Below, in pieces: positions 35,045 through 41,989 of a stretch of 64,000 nucleotides of DNA. This stretch comes from Ignavibacteriales bacterium. GTDB taxonomy: Bacteria; Bacteroidota; Ignavibacteria; UBA10030. Location of the stretch: contig JAPLFR010000001.1 of NCBI GenBank assembly GCA_026390575.1, positions 124,001 through 188,000 on the forward strand, written 5' to 3'. Positions within the stretch are counted from its first letter, which is position 1. Each line of letters starts with the position of its first letter. Position numbers and translations under genes: made by a program. The notes beneath the pieces are model-generated. The model saw nothing but the letters and a program-made list of their open reading frames with translations. It was not told where the DNA came from and did no database searches.

Positions 35045-35617
35045 ATGAGCAAACTCATCGTTTTCAATTCGGTATCACTGGATGGTTTCTTTGTGGATAT
35101 CAACGGCGACATGCAATGGGCTCACAACACAATTAAGGATGAAGCGTGGGATGCATTTGTCGTATCGAATGCAAGTGGTGGAGGTGTGCTCGTCTTCGGC
35201 AGGGTTACCTATGAACTCATGATAAGATATTGGCCAACACCGTTGGCAATCCAGAATTATCCTGTGGTGGCCAAACAGATGAACAACCTTCCGAAGATCG
35301 TGTTTTCAAGAACGCTGGACAAAGCGTTGTGGAATAATACAAAGCTCGTAAAAGACGGCATGGTGATAGAAATACAAAAGATGAAGAATGAGCCAGGGAC
35401 TGACATGGTGATTATAGGCAGTGGCAGTATTGTTTCGCAACTGACTCAGGCGCGATTGATCGATGAATACCAGATCGTAGTGATTCCTGTTATTCTCGGT
35501 CAAGGAAGAACGTTGTTTGATGGCATCAAAGAGAACCTCGACTTAAAACTGGTAAACTCACGAGCGTTTGCCAATGGGAATGTTTTTCTGCGCTATGTAC
35601 CGATGCCATGGAGATAG
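35045..35617 (+). CDS. RibD C-terminal/dihydrofolate reductase-like protein
   Basis: 190 aa. Typical N-terminus VFNSVSLDGFFVDINGDMQW, NADPH-binding GGGVLVFGRVTYELM and GSGSIVSQL, and the end RTLFDG. Predicted NADPH-dependent reductase of a pterin- or pyrimidine-like substrate, not classical DHFR. GGAGAAGATTC precedes the ATG. Twenty-one bp after phhB, so the pair may share a pterin-related task. Confidence 0.85.
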   Translation: MSKLIVFNSVSLDGFFVDINGDMQWAHNTIKDEAWDAFVVSNASGGGVLVFGRVTYELMIRYWPTPLAIQNYPVVAKQMNNLPKIVFSRTLDKALWNNTKLVKDGMVIEIQKMKNEPGTDMVIIGSGSIVSQLTQARLIDEYQIVVIPVILGQGRTLFDGIKENLDLKLVNSRAFANGNVFLRYVPMPWR

Positions 35618-35735
35618 ATCATAAAAACGTGGCCGGCAAGTTACTATAAGGGTACAATCAGTGTGGCGGGACAGACGACGGAAGAAGGAACTCATTCTAT
35701 ATTCCAGTTGTTAAGCTTAATAGAAGAAAGAAAAA
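35618..35735. promoter_or_regulatory. Presumed promoter region of the cysteine operon
   Basis: Short spacer before the leader ORF. A promoter for the leader and the cysteine operon should lie here, but I cannot name clear -35/-10 or Bacteroidota-type boxes. Confidence 0.35.
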
Positions 35736-35831
35736 ATGAACATGAAACCAGGAATGAAAAAAAATAGTGTGGTGCTCACCTGCGCTTGTCCATGTCAAAA
35801 AGTGTGCTGTCGCGAAGGCGCGAGTCCTTAA
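35736..35831 (+). CDS. Cysteine-rich leader peptide, 31 aa (putative attenuator uORF)
   Basis: MNMKPGMKKNSVVL is followed by TCACPCQKVCCREGASP: five Cys codons within ten codons (35781, 35787, 35793, 35805, 35808), the last two adjacent. AGAAGAAAG upstream could serve as ribosome site. Directly after the Cys-Cys codons lies a TCGCG/CGCGA stem (35810-35823) with AAGG loop. An intrinsic terminator stands 30 bases after the stop, and the cysteine-synthesis operon starts 57 bases after that. The layout is that of a leader peptide for ribosome-mediated attenuation, in which a shortage of charged tRNA-Cys would let transcription continue. The peptide itself may have no function. Confidence 0.68.
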   Translation: MNMKPGMKKNSVVLTCACPCQKVCCREGASP

Positions 35832-35861
35832 ACGTTATATATACGATTATTTGATTCGCAG

Positions 35862-35895
35862 CCCTTCATTCAATTTCTTGGTGAAGGGTTTTTTT
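35862..35895 (+). terminator. Intrinsic terminator in the cysteine operon leader
   Basis: CCCTTCA (35862-35868) pairs with TGAAGGG (35882-35888), with a 13-base loop, followed by TTTTTTT. It sits between the Cys-rich ORF and the sulfurtransferase gene, so it must be passed for operon expression. CCTTC in its 5' arm could pair with GAAGG at 35814-35818 in the leader ORF, a possible but short antiterminator. Confidence 0.75.
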
Positions 35896-35951
35896 ATAGA
35901 ATGCTAGACACATGAATATATCGTCAATTATACATTCAAAGGAGTAATCTC

Positions 35952-36803
35952 ATGTCAAATAATTATGCGCATCCTGAAGTGCTTGTCGATACGGAGTGGG
36001 TGAGTCAGCATCTGACAGACCCTCATATCCGGCTTGTCGAAGTCGATGTCGATACACACTCATACAACGAAGCCCATATTCCCGGCGCAGTTGGTTGGAA
36101 CTGGCAGACTCAACTCTCCGACCAGGTCCGGCGTGATCTTGTTTCCAAATCGGATCTGGAAAAGTTGTTGGGAAATTCGGGAATTACCAATGGTACCACT
36201 ATCATTCTTTATGGAGACAATAACAATTGGTTCGCGGCATGGGCATTCTGGCAGCTGAAAATATACGGCCATCGTGATGTGCGCATTATCAATGGAGGCA
36301 GAAAGAAATGGATCAAAGAGGGAAGGGAAGTGACAAGAGATGTTCCTGTTGTTTCAGGGAAAACATACAAGGCGACAGATCCTGATTATTCGCTGCGTGC
36401 CTATGTGCAGGAAGTATCATCTCTTTCCAATGATTCATGGTCATTGGTTGATGTTCGTTCAGCAGATGAGTATTCCGGTAAGATCCTTTCGCCGCCGGGG
36501 CTTCCGGAGACATGCCAACGAGGAGGGCATGTGCCCGGCGCATTCAACATTCCATGGGGAAAGAATGTCAACGAAGACGGCACTTTCAAATCATTTGACA
36601 ACTTACGGTCGCTTTATGAACCCTTGGGTATCACATCGAATAAAAATGTTGTTGCGTACTGCCGCATAGGGGAACGTTCCAGTCTCACCTGGTTTGTTTT
36701 GAAGTATTTGCTTGGGTACACAAACGTCAAAAATTACGATGGTTCCTGGACAGAATGGGGAAATCTTGTCAATGCTCCGGTTACTCAAGGAGTCCAGCCA
36801 TGA
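35952..36803 (+). CDS. sseA: Thiosulfate/3-mercaptopyruvate sulfurtransferase (two rhodanese domains)
   Basis: 283 aa, full length. Inactive N-terminal rhodanese domain (about 10-130) and active C-terminal domain with the loop YCRIGERSS, Cys as persulfide carrier; the CRxGERS form is typical of thiosulfate sulfurtransferases of the actinobacterial CysA2/SseA type. It would provide sulfane sulfur to the E1-rhodanese partner encoded downstream. AAAGGAGTAATCTC precedes the ATG. Its stop overlaps the next start (ATGA). Confidence 0.92.
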   Translation: MSNNYAHPEVLVDTEWVSQHLTDPHIRLVEVDVDTHSYNEAHIPGAVGWNWQTQLSDQVRRDLVSKSDLEKLLGNSGITNGTTIILYGDNNNWFAAWAFWQLKIYGHRDVRIINGGRKKWIKEGREVTRDVPVVSGKTYKATDPDYSLRAYVQEVSSLSNDSWSLVDVRSADEYSGKILSPPGLPETCQRGGHVPGAFNIPWGKNVNEDGTFKSFDNLRSLYEPLGITSNKNVVAYCRIGERSSLTWFVLKYLLGYTNVKNYDGSWTEWGNLVNAPVTQGVQP

Positions 36804-37039
36804 CCGTAAATCATCCATCAGAGTATCAGGAACGATGGGAGTCGGTTCCACCGTTCCAGATTCACATAACCAGCTATAGAATTGATGATACATATTACTG
36901 TGCTGTGGATAACGTCGATCCCGGTGCGGTCATTGTTCGAACGAAGGGACTGGTACGCGATGAAGCCGAACTGAAAGCGATCATGCGAGTGAAGGAACGA
37001 TTAGAATATTCCCGTCTTCGGTATGAAAAGAAAATTTGA
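36800..37039 (+). CDS. Small protein of cysteine operon, 79 aa, unknown
   Basis: The start at 36800 overlaps the sulfurtransferase stop by ATGA, implying translational coupling. The sequence resembles a small alpha/beta domain: PPFQIHITSYRIDDTYYCAVDNVD, a strand VIVRTKGLV, then a helix rich in Glu/Arg to the end. One Cys. I do not recognise a family. Position between sulfurtransferase and cysteine synthase suggests a role in sulfur delivery. Confidence 0.7.
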   Translation: MTVNHPSEYQERWESVPPFQIHITSYRIDDTYYCAVDNVDPGAVIVRTKGLVRDEAELKAIMRVKERLEYSRLRYEKKI

Positions 37040-37061
37040 ATTCACAAACGGAAAATAAATC

Positions 37062-38036
37062 ATGACATGGAAATCAAAAACGGACTCGTTTCCTGAAATT
37101 CGTGAAACATATTTGGAGCAACGCATCCGCGATCATTCATCGATGCTGGGCAATATCGGCAATACACCTCTTTTACGAATTCGAAAAATAGCCATTCCGA
37201 ATGACTATGTTCAGATTTATGCTAAAGCGGAATGGTTTAATCCCGGCGGTTCGATCAAAGACCGTCCAGCCTTGAACATGCTTCTGGAAGCCGAAAAGTC
37301 AGGAAGGCTTACAAAAGGAAAAATCATCATTGATGCAACAAGCGGTAATACCGGTATCGCGTACGCAATGATTGGAAGTGCGCTAGGTTATAAAGTGATT
37401 CTCGCGCTTCCGGCGAATGCGAGTCCGGAGCGAAAACAAACACTCCGCGCCTATGGCGCTGAAATCCTGGAAACAGATCCGCTCACAGGAACGGACGGAG
37501 CGCAGCGGTACGTCAAAGAAATTGTTGCTGCCTATCCCGATCAGTATTTTTATCCCGATCAATATAATAATCCGGCCAACTGGCTCTCGCATTACAACAC
37601 AACGGCATGGGAAATCTGGAATCAATCCAGGAATCGTATTACACATTTTGTTGCCGGACTCGGGACGACAGGAACATTTATCGGGACAAGCCGAAGACTG
37701 AAAGAATTAGAACCATCTATTGTTTGTTCATCATTCGGACCAGATTCTCCGCTCCATGGACTGGAAGGCCTGAAGCATTTACCTACAGCGTTGGTTCCTG
37801 GTATCTATGATCCGACTCTTGCGAACGAACATCTTACCGTCTCGACCGATGACGCATATTCCATGGTCAGACAACTAGCACGGCAGGAAGGTTTGTTTGT
37901 TGGAATTTCCAGCGGTGCGGCGCTTGCTGTTTCACTCAAGCTTGCCGCACAGATAGAAAGCGGTGTGATCGTCACAATTTTTCCGGACGGCGGCACGCGA
38001 TATAGCAGCGAACATTTTTGGAATGCAACCGAATGA
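37062..38036 (+). CDS. cysM: PLP-dependent cysteine synthase, CysM/CysO-dependent type
   Basis: 324 aa. Fold-type II PLP enzyme: PLP Lys in GGSIKDRPA (Lys 66), phosphate/substrate loop TSGNTG (93-98), glycine-rich GLGTTGTF, and SSGAAL near the end. Makes cysteine from an activated serine. Because it sits with a JAMM peptidase and a sulfur-carrier/E1 fusion, it most likely uses a protein thiocarboxylate as sulfur donor, as mycobacterial CysM does with O-phosphoserine; that preference is inference. It is encoded 22 bp after the 79-aa gene. Confidence 0.9.
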   Translation: MTWKSKTDSFPEIRETYLEQRIRDHSSMLGNIGNTPLLRIRKIAIPNDYVQIYAKAEWFNPGGSIKDRPALNMLLEAEKSGRLTKGKIIIDATSGNTGIAYAMIGSALGYKVILALPANASPERKQTLRAYGAEILETDPLTGTDGAQRYVKEIVAAYPDQYFYPDQYNNPANWLSHYNTTAWEIWNQSRNRITHFVAGLGTTGTFIGTSRRLKELEPSIVCSSFGPDSPLHGLEGLKHLPTALVPGIYDPTLANEHLTVSTDDAYSMVRQLARQEGLFVGISSGAALAVSLKLAAQIESGVIVTIFPDGGTRYSSEHFWNATE

Positions 38037-38049
38037 AAAGGAAAATCAT

Positions 38050-38523
38050 ATGATACGAATATCAAAAAAGATTATCGCTGAGATTGAATACCATGCAGAA
38101 CAAACGTACCCGGAAGAATGCTGCGGAATGATGCTGGGATTCAGCAAGAACAGTATTCATTTTATAGAAGAGGTCATCAAGATTGATAACAGTCAAGATG
38201 AAAACCGCCGCCGCCGATTTTTTATCACGCCGGAGCAATACCGGCAAACAGAACAACTTGCCAGGGCGTTGAAAATGGAACTGCTGGGATTTTATCATTC
38301 TCATCCAGATCATCCTGCCGCTCCCTCGGTATTCGATACAGATCATGCTCTGCCATGGTTTACGTACATCATTATCTCAGTGGGACAGGGTAAAGCTGCG
38401 GCGATGACCGCCTGGCTGTTAAATGAAAAACGCACTCAGTTCAATGAACGGATGATCATTGTAGATTCATCACCGATATCATCTGCTGCGCGGCAGTTTG
38501 CACACGCTTCGCATGAACTATGA
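38050..38523 (+). CDS. mec: JAMM/MPN+ metallopeptidase (Mec+-type)
   Basis: 157 aa. Zinc peptidase site: Glu in PEECCG (about 22-23), HSHPDHP (His 83, 85) and SVFD (Ser 93, Asp 96), the JAMM pattern H-x-H-x7-S-x2-D. In mycobacteria the equivalent enzyme releases cysteine from the CysO-cysteine adduct by cutting after the terminal Gly-Gly. Here it may also free the carrier from the fused E1 protein. Start at 38050 chosen for AAGGAAAATC; the longer frame overlaps cysM. Confidence 0.9.
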   Translation: MIRISKKIIAEIEYHAEQTYPEECCGMMLGFSKNSIHFIEEVIKIDNSQDENRRRRFFITPEQYRQTEQLARALKMELLGFYHSHPDHPAAPSVFDTDHALPWFTYIIISVGQGKAAAMTAWLLNEKRTQFNERMIIVDSSPISSAARQFAHASHEL

Positions 38524-38556
38524 TACAAAACATATTTATTGCATAAAGGAAACATT

Positions 38557-40005
38557 ATGTCAATCAAAATATTTATTCCGACTCCTCTCCGACCTTATAC
38601 CGAGAAACAGGACACGGTTGAAGTGGAAGGGAGCACGGTAGAGGAAGCTCTGAAAAATCTCACATTAAAATACAGATCGCTACAGCAGCATCTCTATTCA
38701 GAACAGGGCACGCTGCGCAGTTATGTGAATATCTATGTCAACGACAACGATATCCGGTACTTATCAAAAGAGAAAACGAATGTGAATGAAACAGATTCCA
38801 TAAGTATCATTCCATCTATTGCAGGAGGAGTCGAAGTCTGTGAAGTAGAAACAGAAGAAGAAGTTCAACTGTCGAAAGAAGAAATCCTGCGCTACAGCCG
38901 GCATCTCATCATACCTGAGGTAGGGATGCAAGGGCAGAAGAAATTAAAAGCTGCCAGTGTCCTTCTCATCGGTGCAGGCGGACTCGGTTCGCCGCTTGCA
39001 CTCTATCTTGCTGCAGCAGGCGTTGGGAAAATCGGTATAGTGGATTATGATGTTGTCGATGAAACGAATTTACAGCGTCAGATCATGCATACTACGAGCG
39101 ATGTCGGAAGACCCAAGCTTGAATCTGCAAAGGAATCGATAACAGAGATAAATCCCAACGTTATCGTCGAAATATATCCAGTGCGTCTATCATCTGACAA
39201 TGCCCTCGAACTATTGAAGAACTATGATGTTATTGTGGACGGCACAGACAATTTTCCAACGCGGTATCTGGTCAATGACGCATGCGTGCTGCTCGGCAAA
39301 CCGAATGTGTATGGATCTATTTTCCGGTTCGATGGACAGGTGACTGTCTTTGATTCGAAGCGAGGTCCATGTTATCGATGCTTGTATCCGACACCGCCAC
39401 CGCCCGGACTCGTTCCGAGCTGTGCAGAAGGAGGAGTGCTGGGAGTTTTACCTGGAATTATCGGCACACTTCAGGCATTGGAGACAATCAAGTTGATACT
39501 TGGAGAAGGCGAACCATTAATCGGACGCCTCGTATTGTTCGACGCTCTCAAATTCAAGTTTCGTGAATTTTCTCTTAAAAAGAATTCGGAATGCCCAGTG
39601 TGCGGTACTGTTCCGACGATCCATCATTTGATAGACTATGAACAATTTTGCGGAATAGAATCGTCCGTTAAGCCGAAATTTAATTTTGGTATGCCGGAAA
39701 TTTCTGTAGAAGAATTAAAAGGCCGGATCGACCGCGGTGATGATCTCTATATTCTGGATGTGCGAGAACCGAATGAGTACGAAATTGCCAACCTTGGCGG
39801 ACATCTGATTCCACTCTCGGAACTACCTGACCGTGTATCCGAACTCGATCCGTATAAAGAGATCGTTGTCCATTGCAAATCCGGTGGACGGAGTGCAAGA
39901 GCCGTGAGGTTTCTTCAAAATGCAGGATTTAAGAAAGTCAAGAACCTTGCCGGCGGAATTGATGCATGGGCTCAACGAATCGATCCCCGGATACATCGTT
40001 ATTAA
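38557..40005 (+). CDS. moeZ: Fusion: ThiS/CysO-like sulfur carrier + MoeB/ThiF E1 + rhodanese
   Basis: 482 aa. Residues 1-91 are a beta-grasp carrier ending in SIAGG (Gly 90-91). Then a short linker, the E1-like adenylyltransferase (105-350) with nucleotide loop GAGGLGSP (139-146), VDYDVVDETNLQRQ, and zinc Cys pairs CYRC (272/275) and CPVC (346/349), and a rhodanese domain (380-480) with catalytic Cys in VHCKSGGRS (Cys 440). The E1 would adenylate the carrier C-terminus and the rhodanese deliver sulfur to make a thiocarboxylate. Unusual: the carrier's Gly-Gly is not free but followed by VEVCEVE, so processing is needed. AAAGGAAACATT supports this start. Confidence 0.92.
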   Translation: MSIKIFIPTPLRPYTEKQDTVEVEGSTVEEALKNLTLKYRSLQQHLYSEQGTLRSYVNIYVNDNDIRYLSKEKTNVNETDSISIIPSIAGGVEVCEVETEEEVQLSKEEILRYSRHLIIPEVGMQGQKKLKAASVLLIGAGGLGSPLALYLAAAGVGKIGIVDYDVVDETNLQRQIMHTTSDVGRPKLESAKESITEINPNVIVEIYPVRLSSDNALELLKNYDVIVDGTDNFPTRYLVNDACVLLGKPNVYGSIFRFDGQVTVFDSKRGPCYRCLYPTPPPPGLVPSCAEGGVLGVLPGIIGTLQALETIKLILGEGEPLIGRLVLFDALKFKFREFSLKKNSECPVCGTVPTIHHLIDYEQFCGIESSVKPKFNFGMPEISVEELKGRIDRGDDLYILDVREPNEYEIANLGGHLIPLSELPDRVSELDPYKEIVVHCKSGGRSARAVRFLQNAGFKKVKNLAGGIDAWAQRIDPRIHRY

Positions 40006-40070
40006 GATAGTTATAGAGTGGCTTAAGAATCTTGTTGATTTAAAAACTGCTGAATCATGACCAACTCATT

Positions 40071-41240
40071 TTACTTCAACCGACCTTTAATATCCGCGGT
40101 CTTAAACGGACCGAGTTCTGCAATCAAAGCACGTGCGGCTTCTACCTGGTTCCATACATTCCAGAGTAAGACACCTCGTACTTGACCATTCTTGAGATAG
40201 TAAACCACGCCTTCTGTATACGGTTTCTTCCAGTCGGAGTATGTTTCTAAGCTTGAATCTAAGTCACCGACTGCCTCGTACCCTAGCTCAAACATATCGG
40301 AGTAAAAGAACGGCAGGTGGTGGTAAGGCTCTGCCATTCCTGCCATATTTCTGCCCGCTAAACGTCCCATAGTATTTGCGTTATCTTCGTGTTCAACTCT
40401 GATATGTTTCTTGAGTGAAGGATTATAAAAAAAGGTAACATCACCGGCTGCAGAGATGTCCTTTTGATTGGTTTGTAGAAATTCATCCACGAGGATTCCA
40501 TCTCTCGTCTCAATTTTAGCAACTTGGGCAAGTTCGATGTTTGGGAGAGAACCGATTCCTGCAACAATACCTTCTACCTTGATATCTTGATGATTAGTTT
40601 TCACTGTTAATTCATTATTATTCTTTTGCAGACCGAGTATTTTCTCACCGGAGAACACCTCAATGCCTTTCTGTTTATAAAATTGATTGAGAAATTGGGA
40701 GAGATCATGGGGGAATATACGCTCTCCGATACCTTCTCCGGGAAAAATCATTGTTACGTGTTTCCCATTCATCGAGAGAGCCGCCGCGATTTCTGAACCG
40801 ATGAATCCGCCTCCGATCACAGCGAATCGTTTTCCAGTTTCAGCGAGTGCTCGAAGATTTCGATAGTCCGTTAATGTACGAAAGTACAGTATCGATTCAT
40901 CATCGAATTCAAGCCGTCTCGGCCGGACGCCTGTTGCAAGCAAGAGTTTCTCATATGAAAATACTTCTCCATTTGCGCAGATAACCCGCTTCTGCCCGGG
41001 ATCGATTTCGTTGACAACCTGGCCGAGATGAAATTCTACAGTTTTCTTTCCGGTATCTCTCCAGATAGTATCAAGTGAGTCGCCTTTCCAGAGCGCCTTC
41101 GAGAGAGGAGGGCGTTTGTATGGAGGATCGGTTTCAGCACTAATCAAACCGATGCTGCCGGACGGGTCTGCCTCGCGTATTCCATCCACTGCAGCAGCTG
41201 CAGTCATACCGCCGCCAATAATCAAGTATTTGTATTTCAT
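40071..41240 (-). CDS. FAD-dependent pyridine nucleotide-disulfide oxidoreductase (AIF/ferredoxin reductase-like)
   Basis: 389 aa. N-terminal FAD loop IIGGGMTAAAAVDGI, second dinucleotide loop AVIGGGFIGSEIAAAL, and ISAAGDVTFFY for the flavin tail; no CxxC redox pair. The C-terminal part fits the reductase_C domain of AIF/rubredoxin-type reductases. Predicted NAD(P)H-dependent electron donor to an unknown acceptor. Its ATG overlaps the rpiB stop (ATGA), so the two are translated together. Confidence 0.88.
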   Translation of the reverse strand: MKYKYLIIGGGMTAAAAVDGIREADPSGSIGLISAETDPPYKRPPLSKALWKGDSLDTIWRDTGKKTVEFHLGQVVNEIDPGQKRVICANGEVFSYEKLLLATGVRPRRLEFDDESILYFRTLTDYRNLRALAETGKRFAVIGGGFIGSEIAAALSMNGKHVTMIFPGEGIGERIFPHDLSQFLNQFYKQKGIEVFSGEKILGLQKNNNELTVKTNHQDIKVEGIVAGIGSLPNIELAQVAKIETRDGILVDEFLQTNQKDISAAGDVTFFYNPSLKKHIRVEHEDNANTMGRLAGRNMAGMAEPYHHLPFFYSDMFELGYEAVGDLDSSLETYSDWKKPYTEGVVYYLKNGQVRGVLLWNVWNQVEAARALIAELGPFKTADIKGRLK

Positions 41241-41713
41241 GATGAGTGCCTCGTGCGGGTCATTTTTGGAATCTGTTCCAGCGCTGCGACCTTGGTCAGC
41301 CGGCGTTGATGGTTTTTATTTTTGATGAACCTGGCACCCAGGAATGCCCGTGTCAAATCCCATGCGAGCGAATAATTAATGACTTGTGCTCCGAAACAGA
41401 TCACATTCATGTCGTCGTCTTCAACGCCCTGGTGCGCAGAAAAGTAATCGGAGATTAATGCCGCCCGTACGCCTTTCACTTTGTTTGCTGCGATACACGC
41501 ACCGACTCCGTTTCCACAAATCGCAATACCGCGCTGAACCCTGCCGCCAGCAACAGCTCGTGCAAGCGGCACAACGAAATCCGGATAGTCATCTTTCGGA
41601 GAGAGAGTAGACGGACCAAAATTCACAATCGTGTGCCTTAGTTTTGCCAGCGATTTCTTCATCTGTTTCTTCAACGCAAATCCAGCGTGGTCCGAAGCAA
41701 TTCCCATGCGCAT
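41237..41713 (-). CDS. rpiB: Ribose-5-phosphate isomerase B
   Basis: 158 aa. Interconverts ribose 5-phosphate and ribulose 5-phosphate. GIASDHAGFALK at the N-terminus and GIAICGNGVGACIAANK with the catalytic Cys are the RpiB/LacAB signatures; the Asn-rich DDDMNVICFGAQVI is also there. Start at 41713 is set by AGGAGGTTACGTC; the longer frame from 41794 lacks a site. First gene of a two-gene operon. Confidence 0.93.
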   Translation of the reverse strand: MRMGIASDHAGFALKKQMKKSLAKLRHTIVNFGPSTLSPKDDYPDFVVPLARAVAGGRVQRGIAICGNGVGACIAANKVKGVRAALISDYFSAHQGVEDDDMNVICFGAQVINYSLAWDLTRAFLGARFIKNKNHQRRLTKVAALEQIPKMTRTRHSS

Positions 41714-41989
41714 GACGTAACCTCCTATAGTGGGTTCAACAAATCGAGAACCCGTTGGTACTTCGTCATATTCGTAATCTACTCCGCGATGCAATATACA
41801 GAAACTCGCCTATATATAACAAATATTGGCGGCTTCGAGTTCGCTAAGAATTGTTTCTTGTTTGAACTGGAGAATATGCCCTGATGTGGGCAAGTAAACT
41901 CATTCGTCCGCCCCGTATTTGGGCATGATGCCCGCCAAAATAACGGCGGGCAAACATTGAACTTCCCTACAAACATCAGTTTTCTTGCA
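41714..41989. other. Spacer between rpiB and the modular protein
   Basis: Contains a GCCCGCC/GGCGGGC stem at about 41929-41951, possibly the end of a transcript. No gene seen. Confidence 0.4.

Noticed and set aside
35736-35831. Cys-rich ORF as a metallothionein or bacteriocin
   Set aside because: Too short for a typical metallothionein, no leader-peptide or modification genes nearby; the terminator and cysteine operon downstream fit a regulatory leader better.
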